A stretch of 64,000 nt of DNA. Source: Phycisphaeraceae bacterium. GTDB lineage: Bacteria > Planctomycetota > Phycisphaerae > Phycisphaerales > Phycisphaeraceae. Numbering within the stretch: position 1 is the first letter of the stretch; every line of letters starts with the position of its first letter. The notes below the pieces were generated by a model. The model had not been told where the DNA came from, ran no database searches, and saw only the letters and a list, made by a program, of their open reading frames with translations. The stretch is from NCBI GenBank assembly GCA_020831765.1, contig JAFIFY010000036.1:25478-89477 (forward strand). Direction: 5' to 3'. A program made the position numbers and the translations under genes. Of the stretch, positions 20,049 through 28,115 are shown piece by piece.

Positions 20049-20510
20049 TCATTTGCTTTCCTCATCGCCGAGTTGTGACTTGGGATCGATCCAGATTCGT
20101 TTCAACATGCCCTGCGAATGGGCGTAATCGAAATCCTTGTCCGTTGTCAGTACGGTCATGCCGGTAACCTGGGCAGTGGCCGCAATCCACGCATCATTCT
20201 TTCCCATATTGCATCCGCCTTTGGTGCAATCAGCATCGAGTTCACCGTAGGCACGAAGCAGATCTGGGTGGTTGATGTCGGTCCACACCAATTCGTTGAG
20301 AATCTCGGTGAGTGTCTCACGTTTCTTCTGGCCCCATCCAAGGTATCGCACCAGCGAATACAACTCTCCCACGGTGACCACGGAAATCACGCAGCGATGC
20401 AGGCCGGTGCTCAACTGATAGCTCGTGTCGATGAACTGACCCAACTGTCGGTTTCGGATCAGCGCGATGACGATGTTCGTGTCCAGAAGATAACCGGCCT
20501 CTGTCGGCAT
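20049..20510 (-). CDS. PIN-domain ribonuclease toxin (VapC-like)
   Basis: 153 residues with the acidic PIN active site: D10 (YLLDTNI), E49 (VTVGELYSL), D106 (GKNDAWIAATA) and D124/D126/D128 (TTDKDFD). VapC toxins are Mg-dependent RNases that usually cut tRNA or rRNA and are neutralised by a small DNA-binding antitoxin encoded directly upstream. Here the upstream gene, sharing one base (TGATG, 20508-20512), encodes a 315-residue protein instead. The overlap implies translational coupling, as in toxin-antitoxin operons. The toxin call is good; the target RNA is unknown. Confidence 0.85.
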   Translation of the reverse strand: MPTEAGYLLDTNIVIALIRNRQLGQFIDTSYQLSTGLHRCVISVVTVGELYSLVRYLGWGQKKRETLTEILNELVWTDINHPDLLRAYGELDADCTKGGCNMGKNDAWIAATAQVTGMTVLTTDKDFDYAHSQGMLKRIWIDPKSQLGDEESK

Positions 20511-21457
20511 CAGCTCAATTCCTGAAGTGCCAGTTCAATCTCGGCATCGGTTTCTTCTCCCGGCCACCGACCGATGATCGCCGCGACATTGCTTGTGCGA
20601 TGCCGCTGGCCCATAATTACCGCCCGATCCTTCGTCGATCGTTGGGGTGTCGGAATCTGATTGAAGAACGCGTCCTCATTCCGCATCGATCGCACCTCAG
20701 CCACATCCACACGCAAAAGATTACCCGACGGGCGATAGATGGCCTTGCCCAGAAGAGTGACCTTCCGGTTTAGCAGTTCGTGAATCTGGGTAGTGTCGCC
20801 GTGGACCAGCACCCCACGGATTTCCTGACCGTTATCGAGTTTTACACCGATGGTGTTCGTACTCGCCCTGATCATGTCCAGCACGCCGGCAATGCGAATT
20901 TGACGAGGCTGGGGCGTCGCCCGCGTCAGTTCATCCGCACTGGTCACAACGGCCCTGTCCACCGTCACCCGTGGACCATCCGCATGCCGACGACTGCTGA
21001 CCAAGCAAGACTGGAACGTCCCGTTGAGACCACGCCCCATGTCGTGCAACTTCGTCAACAGTGGTCGGTCAAATCGATCACTGTCGCTCAACCCGCTACG
21101 CACGTCCTCGACCACGTCCGCCAGCAGATCGAACGGCGTATCCTCGGGATCGGGACGACTGGGCCAGAGTTCCTGTTGCTCATACAACTCCGCCACCGCC
21201 TCGCCGAGCATCGGCGTCTCGAAGTACAAGACCGTCTCGTCATCGCCGTTGTGATCGACGAAACGAATATCCGAAGCGGCCTCCAGCCAGCGCGGCCTGC
21301 GCCCACGCGCAGCGCTTCGCCCTTCGAACGACATACGTACCGAGCCTCGAAGCAGGCGCGGGAATGTCCGCAGAATCTCCCCAAATGCCTGCGGAGGAAC
21401 ACGCTTGCCGTAATGCTCTTCACTTCGCAACGTCAGAGTTCTCGTAATGGTCTTCAT
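20510..21457 (-). CDS. Large partner protein coupled to the PIN toxin
   Basis: A 315-residue unknown protein. The N-terminal third (TRTLTLRSEEHYGKRVPPQAFGEILRTFPRLLRGSVRMSFEGRS) and central part (FETPMLGEAVAELYEQQELW) resemble no antitoxin DNA-binding fold I know. The stretch ~200-270 (QIRIAGVLDMIRASTNTIGVKLDNGQEIRGVLVHGDTTQIHELLNRKVTLLGKAIYRPSGNLLRVDV) looks like a small beta-barrel with alternating hydrophobics. The C-terminus (AAIIGRWPGEETDAEIELALQELS) is a helix with the character of a VapB-type toxin-binding tail. Its stop overlaps the toxin's start by one base. I infer an unusual, large antitoxin or a chaperone-like regulator; this is not demonstrated. Confidence 0.6.
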   Translation of the reverse strand: MKTITRTLTLRSEEHYGKRVPPQAFGEILRTFPRLLRGSVRMSFEGRSAARGRRPRWLEAASDIRFVDHNGDDETVLYFETPMLGEAVAELYEQQELWPSRPDPEDTPFDLLADVVEDVRSGLSDSDRFDRPLLTKLHDMGRGLNGTFQSCLVSSRRHADGPRVTVDRAVVTSADELTRATPQPRQIRIAGVLDMIRASTNTIGVKLDNGQEIRGVLVHGDTTQIHELLNRKVTLLGKAIYRPSGNLLRVDVAEVRSMRNEDAFFNQIPTPQRSTKDRAVIMGQRHRTSNVAAIIGRWPGEETDAEIELALQELS

Positions 21458-21524
21458 GACAGCGCTCCTTATTCAGCCCCTGTGATACTCACCATATCGG
21501 CACTCCACCGCGCTCACGCCTCCG

Positions 21525-21878
21525 TCATCGGCTCGCGTTCACTCGGAACTGCGTTCGTCGAATATTCCATTGGCCATCTTCCCCCAGTTTACCTTGGTGG
21601 AGCAGACCGATGACGGCCCTTTTGAGGGCGGCCTTGATCTTCTTGCCGGTGTGTTCGAGGCCTGGGTAGGTCGATTGTGCGCCTGTCGTGTGTTGCACCA
21701 GGATGCCGTGACGCACGGCAGCCAGCAGGTCACCCTCCAGGGACTGGCGGACGTTTCTGCCCAACGCCCCGAAACCGAAGTGATCGCGCAGAAGTTCGAG
21801 TAGTTCCTCACGGCTGCACGGCGCGGCGTCCTGCCGCTGGAGTTCGGGATTGGCCGCAAGAACCTCATCCCGCCCCAC
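21525..21878 (-). CDS. Small ORF with winged-helix-like segment, possibly a gene fragment
   Basis: 117 codons from GTG 21878. The segment SREELLELLRDHFGFGALGRNVRQSLEGDLLAAVRHGIL looks like the winged-helix-like end of large DUF3320/helicase-type proteins, which would make this a detached C-terminal fragment, but the match is from memory of the pattern only. The reading frame upstream of the start is not protein-like, and a different frame upstream is open, so a frameshifted remnant is possible. It sits between the toxin pair and tRNA-Arg, where decaying accessory genes would be expected. Low confidence in function, moderate that it was once coding. Confidence 0.3.
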   Translation of the reverse strand: MGRDEVLAANPELQRQDAAPCSREELLELLRDHFGFGALGRNVRQSLEGDLLAAVRHGILVQHTTGAQSTYPGLEHTGKKIKAALKRAVIGLLHQGKLGEDGQWNIRRTQFRVNASR

Positions 21879-22147
21879 ATCACCGATCTTCCGCCACCTC
21901 GATGGCGATGAACCATAACCTTCAGCTCCGTGAGGAGGACATCAGCTTCGCTGTCCGCAAGGCAAACATGCAGGCGGACCAACCTGCCACCATGACGCAG
22001 AAAGCAACGCGGCAACTTTGTGTAATGGTCGGAAGTGAAAAGCAACGTAACGGAGCCGAGTCGGAAGCCAGAAACTCGCAAAGCTCAAAAATTGCCGCAC
22101 TTATCGCGATACTTCGGGAGTTTCCGACCGTGACAAAACCCAGAAAG

Positions 22148-22221
22148 CACACCCTGAGGGACTCGAACCCCCAACCTACGGTTCCGAAGACCGTCGCTCT
22201 ATCCAATTGAGCTAAGGGTGC
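22148..22221 (-). tRNA. tRNA-Arg (anticodon TCG)
   Basis: Reading the minus strand from 22221, a complete cloverleaf of 74 bases forms: acceptor GCACCCT pairing with AGGGTGT (the first pair is a G-U wobble), D-arm GCTC..GAGC, anticodon stem ACGGT/ACCGT around the loop CTTCGGA (anticodon TCG, reading CGA), and a T-arm with the standard TTCGAGT loop. CCA is not encoded. It borders the accessory patch at 19-22 kb and could serve as an integration site, but I see no duplicated 3' end. Confidence 0.9.
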
Positions 22222-22326
22222 CTGACTCGAACAATGCTAGCAGGTTGGCTCGTGGGTTTCACCCTCGGCCCTGGGGGGAGGCCAGGCGGCCGTCGGTCGG
22301 GGTGGTGGAGTTGGTATGCTGCTTTG

Positions 22327-22977
22327 ATGCATGCGTGGATTTCTGGATTGGCTGGCCGGTTTCTGGTGTTTGATGGTCCCGATGGCAGCGGCAAGAGCAC
22401 CCAGTTCCGGCGGTTTTCGGCGTTGCTGCAGGATTCGGGGGTGGTGACCTGCGAGGTTCGGGAGCCGGGGGGGACGGTGATCGGCGAGCGGATTCGCGAG
22501 ATGCTGCTCGATCCCAGCCACCAGGAGATGGACCTGCGTTGCGAGATGCTGCTCTATATGGCCAGCCGGGCGCAGCTCATGGCTCAGCGGATCCGGCCGG
22601 CGCTGGCCGCCGGGCAGTGCGTGCTGGCCGACCGGTTCATCAGTTCGACGCTGGCCTATCAGGGGACGGCGGGCGGTTTGGATCGGCGGGAGATTCTCGA
22701 TGTTGGGCGCATCGCCATCGCCGACCAATGGCCCGACCTGGTGGTCGTGTTCGATGTGGATGAGAAGACCGCCGCGGCGCGGCTCAGTCCGCTGCTGGAT
22801 CGGATCGAGCAGCGGGGCGCGGCGTATCACCAGCGGGTGCGGCAGGGCTATCTCGACCAGGTACGGCGACAGCCCCAACGCCATCGCGTGATCGACAGCC
22901 GGGGCGAACCGGACGAGGTCTTTGCGTTGCTTCTGACGAACCTGCGGGATTGGGTGCGCAACAGCCCGGCCGGCTGA
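22327..22977 (+). CDS. tmk: Thymidylate kinase
   Basis: Phosphorylates dTMP to dTDP for DNA synthesis. The protein has 216 residues. The P-loop FDGPDGSGKSTQ is near residue 20, the substrate-binding EPGGTVIGERIREML follows, and the DR(Y/F)xxS motif reads ADRFISSTLAYQG. The LID region is short, with few basic residues, suggesting a type in which the P-loop side supplies the catalytic arginine. I start at ATG 22327, which lies ~15 residues before the first strand; upstream codons in the frame overlap the region next to the tRNA and are not protein-like. Some family members lie next to holB, but here an unknown conserved gene follows. Confidence 0.93.
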   Translation: MHAWISGLAGRFLVFDGPDGSGKSTQFRRFSALLQDSGVVTCEVREPGGTVIGERIREMLLDPSHQEMDLRCEMLLYMASRAQLMAQRIRPALAAGQCVLADRFISSTLAYQGTAGGLDRREILDVGRIAIADQWPDLVVVFDVDEKTAAARLSPLLDRIEQRGAAYHQRVRQGYLDQVRRQPQRHRVIDSRGEPDEVFALLLTNLRDWVRNSPAG

Positions 22978-23108
22978 TCCGGCCGCGCCGGGACACCCCC
23001 GAGCTTGATCAAGCCACGATGGGCTATAATGCCTGCCGGGCACGGCACCGCCTTGGCGGTGTCTGGCAGGGTCATGCCGGGGAACCACGTATCGAGGGAC
23101 AAGAGCTG

Positions 23109-23876
23109 ATGGCCACCAGTTTCGGCGCGCTTTGCAACGACTTTTTCATCAACCAGCAGATTCTGCTGAAGATGGACCTGCCTTCCGAGCGGGATACGCT
23201 GCTTCACCTTTTCGACCGGGTTCGCCGCTCGTATCCCATGATCGATCGACTGCGGCGGTTTGATGATGAACTGCTGGTTGAATCGAACCGCAAAGTGGCC
23301 GATTACAAGTGTTTGTCGCTCCGTCGCACCAGCATCCGCACCGGGCATATCAACCCCGTATCCATGGAAGAAGCCTACCAGTACCACCGCATGGTCCTGG
23401 AGGTCGCCCCCTACCACCTTTCGATCAGTCCGCTGGATGTCGATTACCTGGAATTGACCTACGGCTTTGAGCTTGAGTGCAAGGGCAATCAGGATGAGGT
23501 GATCCACGATGCGCTGCTGGCCCATTCGCCGCTGGGCGCGCTGCTGGGCCCGTTCCACAGTGATGGTCCGCGGAGCGAAACGAAGCTGGTCAATGTTCAG
23601 CCGGCGTTCGGCGTGCAGCTTTCCCGTGCCGGGGATTTGCAGGGCTACTTCGAGGTCAAGACGCGCCATCGAGGCCGTCGGGGCCAGAGCGGCCGATCGA
23701 AGCACGAGCCCATCTGCATCATGCTCACCGTGCGGCGGTATGGCCCGGTTCACGAATTGAACGAACTGGACGGCGAGTTCTGCCGCGTTCGCGACCTGAC
23801 CGAACGACTGGTCGCCGAGCGACTGGTGCCGGAGCTGCTCACTCCGGTTGCGCGTTGCATCACCAGCGGCGCTTGA
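23109..23876 (+). CDS. Conserved hypothetical protein (unrecognised family)
   Basis: 255 residues starting at MATSFGALCNDFFINQQILLKMDLPSERDTLLHLFDRVRR. It is a soluble, mixed alpha/beta protein without a signal peptide. Features include a charged N-terminal helix, a middle VAPYHLSISPLDVDYLELTYGFELECKGNQDEVIHDALL, a Phe/His segment (LGALLGPFHSDGPRSETKLVNVQPAFGVQL) and a basic loop (KTRHRGRRGQSGRSKHE), possibly for nucleic acid contact. The composition looks like a well-conserved housekeeping-type protein, and I believe similar proteins occur in planctomycetes, but I cannot name a family. ATG 23109 was chosen because the upstream frame has no protein-like composition. Confidence 0.6.
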   Translation: MATSFGALCNDFFINQQILLKMDLPSERDTLLHLFDRVRRSYPMIDRLRRFDDELLVESNRKVADYKCLSLRRTSIRTGHINPVSMEEAYQYHRMVLEVAPYHLSISPLDVDYLELTYGFELECKGNQDEVIHDALLAHSPLGALLGPFHSDGPRSETKLVNVQPAFGVQLSRAGDLQGYFEVKTRHRGRRGQSGRSKHEPICIMLTVRRYGPVHELNELDGEFCRVRDLTERLVAERLVPELLTPVARCITSGA

Positions 23877-23887
23877 GTTTCGTGCCC

Positions 23888-26800
23888 TCACTTTTTCTTC
23901 GGTGCCGAGACGGTCAGTTCGATCCCGCCGGATTCCCAATCCTGTGATGGGGTTGGGTCCACAGCCGCGCTGCCCGGGTTGATCAGGTCGGTCGGTTCCA
24001 TGTCCAGGAGTTGCTTCATCCGTTTCCTGGCGGCGCGGATGCGTTTGCGTCTCAGCTCGCCAAACCCCCGAACCTTCAGTGGCAGCTCGGCCACCGCCAA
24101 CCAGCGCTGATACTCGGCCTCGTCGCCGATCGACATCGTCTTGAGCAGGCCGATGAAGCTGTCTCGCCATTGCCGATCTTCGAGACGGTGGCGCTTCAGA
24201 TAGCGGCGCAGCCAGGAAAGGCGGCTGAGCAGGCGCAACTGCCATGCGCGGGCCCTCCAATCGAAGCGGAACGTTCTGCCCCATAGCGTGATGGAGGGAT
24301 GGGTGATGAAGCGATATCGAATCGAATCGCCTCGCAATGGGTCCACGGCGAACTTTTTCTGATCGGCCAGATAACGCTCGGGCTGGGTCAGCAGCGCGGC
24401 CACGAAGAATTCATCCTTGATGAGCATGACATGGGCCAGGCTGTCGGCCATCAGCCGGGTCAGTGCATAGCTCCACTCCCGCCGATCGGCGGCGAGCACG
24501 GCCAGCATCGTGTCGCCATACAGCCGGGCATAGTCGATTCCGCCCCAGATCATGCAGTCGGCGGCGCGTCGTGTGACGGTGTTGAGCACCTGGGCACCAA
24601 GGTCCGTGCGTCCGGCTTCGCGATAGAGGTTCATGAGGTACTCACGGAACTCCGAAGCCTGACGCCGCGCTCTCTTCCGGCCGAACCATCGGCGATGGGT
24701 GAGGATTCCCTGAGTGCCTTGCAGCCTGATGGCCGCGACCTTGCGCATGAGGGTCGCGCGGGGGCGTTCCTCGGGTGGATTGACCGCCGGGTTCCGCAGG
24801 TCCATGGCCGCCTCGCGGCCGATGTTCAGCGCCCGCAATGCCCGGGCCGCTTCCTGGGGAACCACCCGTGCCACGGCCTGTTCCAGGGCACCGGCGGTGA
24901 CCGGGATCCAGCCAAGCTGATAGGCCAGCCCGAGCAGGGCGATATTCAGCGGGCGACGGGTGCCAAGCGCTTCATGCAGCCGCGCCGACAGATCGAGGGC
25001 GACCATCCGGCCCGGCTCAACGATCGAAGCAAGCTGTTCAAGAAGCTCATCGGTCGGGTCGGTCTCGATGCCGATCAGGTGTTGCAGGGTCGGCGCTGAC
25101 GATGGCTGGATGGCCATCACGGTTGCTTCGCTGAAGACCGATTGCCCTTGTCGCGGGTCCACGGCGCGAACCACCTCGACCAGGTCCAGGCCAAAGATGA
25201 CATCCGCATGGCCGAAGGGTATGCGGGGTGTGGTCAGGTGCTCATCATCGGGCGTCGGATCACGGCTGGCCGAGACGCTCGCGGATGGATCGGCGCCGTG
25301 GTGGGTGTCTCCGGCGGGCTTGGTCTGGGTGAAAAGCACCTGGGAACTGACACTGCCGGTCCGGGGCGCTGGGTCCGTGCGATCCAGATACTGAACGTGG
25401 TATCCCATCAGATGTCCGGCGACCAGCAGCGCCGAGGTGGCCACGCCGATTCCCGTGCCGCCCACGCCGGCAAGATGGGCGCGCCATTCGGGTTTGTCAC
25501 CGTGAATATATCGAGGCGGGTCCGGCAGGGAGGCTTTGCCGGATGATGCCATCACACCGCTGCCGCCGGTCGATTCGGCGTCGGTTCGATATCCCGCGAT
25601 GGGTGTGGGCTTGGTGCGAAGCACCGTAACCTCGCAGAAAGACGGGCAGGCCCGGATGCGATGGCAGGCACCGTCGGAGACGCACCACATTTCATCGGTC
25701 TGAATCTTCGGGCCGGCATCGGTGGGGACGACCTTCAAGCCCTGGCAGCCGGTCCGGGTGGTACACTCCAGGCAGAAATCACAGACCGACTCGGTGATGT
25801 GGACATGCGTTCTGCGCGCCTCAAAGCCGTGTTCAGCACGCTGGCGGCGAAACGCTTCTTCCTCCCGGGCCTGATGCTGAAGCCCGCACTCCTTATCCGC
25901 GATCAGAACACGAACCCCATCCTCGAGCAGCAGGCGCTCGAGCAAAGCGCGATATCGCTGCCGATCGGCGGGATTGATGCGCGCGACGCGCAGGCCCTCA
26001 TCCTTGGCGTGGATCATCAGCGCTTCGAGCGAGCCTTTCAATCGCGCGGCCACATCATGCTCCGGCCGCCCCTCGGTGAAGCGGTCCAGACCGACGCGAC
26101 CACTCATCGCCGCCGATTGATTGGCCAGCAGAATGAACATGATGTTCTGGCCGTTCTCGACCGCCTGCGCGATGGTGGACCATCCCGTATGAAAATACGC
26201 CGCATCGCCCATCAACGCGATGTGCCGGACCTGATCGCCTCCCGAAACCCCCGCGGCCATCGCCCCGGCCAGCCCCACGCCACCGTAACTCTGAAACAGG
26301 CTGGATTGCCATGAACCGGCCATCAGGCTTGAACAGCCGGTATCACCGTGAACAAAAAGCCGGACCGGCTTGCGCTGGTGGCGCCGGAGCATGTACGAGC
26401 CATCGGCAAGGTCGCGTTGCAGTTCCAACAGGACCGAGGATGAATCCCGATGTGGGCATCCGGGGCAGAATCCGGCGTGTCTTGCCGGAGCGCGGATGGC
26501 CAGGTCTCTGGCGGCGCGGATTCTTTCGAGGCTGCCCGCATAAGCCTTGCCCGGCGCCATGCCGCATCGTTCAAGCAGGGGCCCGAGTCTGGACAGCAGT
26601 TCCGAAGGATGGAGCGGGCCCGGTGGCAGACCGGTCAATTCATCGGGAAACCGTCTGCCAAATACCTCTCCAACCTGGCCTCGCGTGGTTGGCTCGCACG
26701 CCAGCAGACTCTGAACGCGCGGCTCGATCCATGCCTCGCCTTCTTCCACCACCACCAGACGGCGGACCCGCGACGCCAGATCACGGATCAGCATCTCATC

Positions 26801-27724
26801 GAGCGGCCAGACCAGTCCGAGCTTGCAGATCGGCAGACGCCCGGCCACACCCATCTGTGCCAGTGCCTGGGTCAGCATGGCGTAGGCGCTGCCACCGGCG
26901 ATGAAGCCCAGCGGCTCGACCGCGCCACGCTCCGGGAGATTGACCAGACGGTTGAGCTTGCGCGTTCGGGCCAGGGCGATCACATCCTGCCGTCGCTTGT
27001 GGAGCATCGCGGTCAGCACCGCGCGCCGGCTGGGTAGTGGGACGTACTCGGACAGCTCCTGCGATTCGGCGTTGGGGACGGTCGAATCGGAGGCGGGCTG
27101 ATGGTTGCGATAACAGAACACGGTGCCACCGCCATCGAGCAGCAACGGGGTCAGGCGCATCGCCATCCAGATGCCGGCTTCGCGCGACATGCCAAGGCCA
27201 AGGGAGACCCAGTCCTTGACTTCCTGCGGGCAGCTTGGCTCGAGCATGGGCAGGCCGATCTGCTCGGCCAGCGCGCGGCAATCGCCACCGGCGTGGATCG
27301 ATCGCCCTTCGACATCATCACCCACCGCCACCAGCACGCCGGCACCCCGCCCCGACGGCCGGGAAAGAAGGGCGTTGGCGATGGTTTCGGCGGCGCGTTG
27401 CATCCCCTGGCCGCTCAGCGCCACCATGGCGCGGCAGCCGGCCATGGCCGCGCCATGCGCTTCGGCCACGGCGAGACGCTCATGACGCGCCGGCCGCGCG
27501 CGGATATTCCGCTCACGGAACAGCGAGTCCATCAAGAGCATGGAGCGGAAAAGCCCATTCCAGGGCGCTCCGGGTGTTCCAGTCATCAAAGAAAGCCCGC
27601 CGGGAGCCTCCCAGGCGCCTTTGATCAGCAACTCCTGGCCGGTGAAGACTTCGCGTCCGGACTGAGTTTGGAATCTTGCCGGATTGCGGATCATGCCGGG
27701 GTCTCGAATCGACAGCTCGGCCAC
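23888..27724 (-). CDS. Fused indolepyruvate:ferredoxin oxidoreductase (DUF6537 type)
   Basis: A 1278-residue fusion of the alpha and gamma parts of 2-oxoacid:ferredoxin oxidoreductase, as in indolepyruvate oxidoreductases. The pyrimidine-binding region is at residues ~30-400. The TPP domain (~415-610) has CPGCPHRDSS (420-429), GDTGCSSL and MGDAAYFHTGWSTI (505-517). A ferredoxin-like segment carries two cysteine groups, C648/C651/C654/C660 and C681/C687/C693/C697. The gamma Rossmann-like domain begins at AGVGGTGIG (~752), and a helical DUF6537-type C-terminus (~1000-1250) follows. It decarboxylates aryl or branched 2-oxo acids to CoA thioesters while reducing ferredoxin. The start is GTG 27724. 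A TATAAT-like box lies ~80 bases upstream on the same strand. The substrate is likely aromatic 2-oxo acids, by family. Confidence 0.85.
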   Translation of the reverse strand: MAELSIRDPGMIRNPARFQTQSGREVFTGQELLIKGAWEAPGGLSLMTGTPGAPWNGLFRSMLLMDSLFRERNIRARPARHERLAVAEAHGAAMAGCRAMVALSGQGMQRAAETIANALLSRPSGRGAGVLVAVGDDVEGRSIHAGGDCRALAEQIGLPMLEPSCPQEVKDWVSLGLGMSREAGIWMAMRLTPLLLDGGGTVFCYRNHQPASDSTVPNAESQELSEYVPLPSRRAVLTAMLHKRRQDVIALARTRKLNRLVNLPERGAVEPLGFIAGGSAYAMLTQALAQMGVAGRLPICKLGLVWPLDEMLIRDLASRVRRLVVVEEGEAWIEPRVQSLLACEPTTRGQVGEVFGRRFPDELTGLPPGPLHPSELLSRLGPLLERCGMAPGKAYAGSLERIRAARDLAIRAPARHAGFCPGCPHRDSSSVLLELQRDLADGSYMLRRHQRKPVRLFVHGDTGCSSLMAGSWQSSLFQSYGGVGLAGAMAAGVSGGDQVRHIALMGDAAYFHTGWSTIAQAVENGQNIMFILLANQSAAMSGRVGLDRFTEGRPEHDVAARLKGSLEALMIHAKDEGLRVARINPADRQRYRALLERLLLEDGVRVLIADKECGLQHQAREEEAFRRQRAEHGFEARRTHVHITESVCDFCLECTTRTGCQGLKVVPTDAGPKIQTDEMWCVSDGACHRIRACPSFCEVTVLRTKPTPIAGYRTDAESTGGSGVMASSGKASLPDPPRYIHGDKPEWRAHLAGVGGTGIGVATSALLVAGHLMGYHVQYLDRTDPAPRTGSVSSQVLFTQTKPAGDTHHGADPSASVSASRDPTPDDEHLTTPRIPFGHADVIFGLDLVEVVRAVDPRQGQSVFSEATVMAIQPSSAPTLQHLIGIETDPTDELLEQLASIVEPGRMVALDLSARLHEALGTRRPLNIALLGLAYQLGWIPVTAGALEQAVARVVPQEAARALRALNIGREAAMDLRNPAVNPPEERPRATLMRKVAAIRLQGTQGILTHRRWFGRKRARRQASEFREYLMNLYREAGRTDLGAQVLNTVTRRAADCMIWGGIDYARLYGDTMLAVLAADRREWSYALTRLMADSLAHVMLIKDEFFVAALLTQPERYLADQKKFAVDPLRGDSIRYRFITHPSITLWGRTFRFDWRARAWQLRLLSRLSWLRRYLKRHRLEDRQWRDSFIGLLKTMSIGDEAEYQRWLAVAELPLKVRGFGELRRKRIRAARKRMKQLLDMEPTDLINPGSAAVDPTPSQDWESGGIELTVSAPKKK

Positions 27725-28115
27725 CCCCGCGACACATCAGAGACTGAGCCGATCCACGGCGCGGGTTTTACGATGTGCCGGCGCTGCGATAACACGAAAG
27801 ATTATAGGAAATTGGAGACAACCCGGCCTTGGCGGCATCGCCATGGGCCAGGGCGGGCTCGATTCCGAAGCGCCGCACACAGCGCACGCCCAACGAATAC
27901 CCCGCCGACCGGAATGCGACACCGCCGCGCTGTTCAAATCACGCCACAGGGACGAACCTCATGGCGCCATCGCCATGGCTTGATGGAATGATGCTCGAAG
28001 GCGAAGCGCGATGGACGCAGAGATGGCGACAACGGCGAACGGCTATCGGGCAGCCACACCAGCCGAGCCGGCATTCAATAAAGTTGATGGGGTTGCGCTG
28101 ATCCAGCGCGGCGGA
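27725..28115. other. Intergenic region at the edge of the accessory island
   Basis: About 390 bases between the oxidoreductase start and the end of the terminase-like gene. It contains a minus-strand TATAAT (27801-27806) that could serve the oxidoreductase; the -35 side is poor. The remainder shows no coding-like frame and no obvious repeat or attachment site. Confidence 0.4.
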
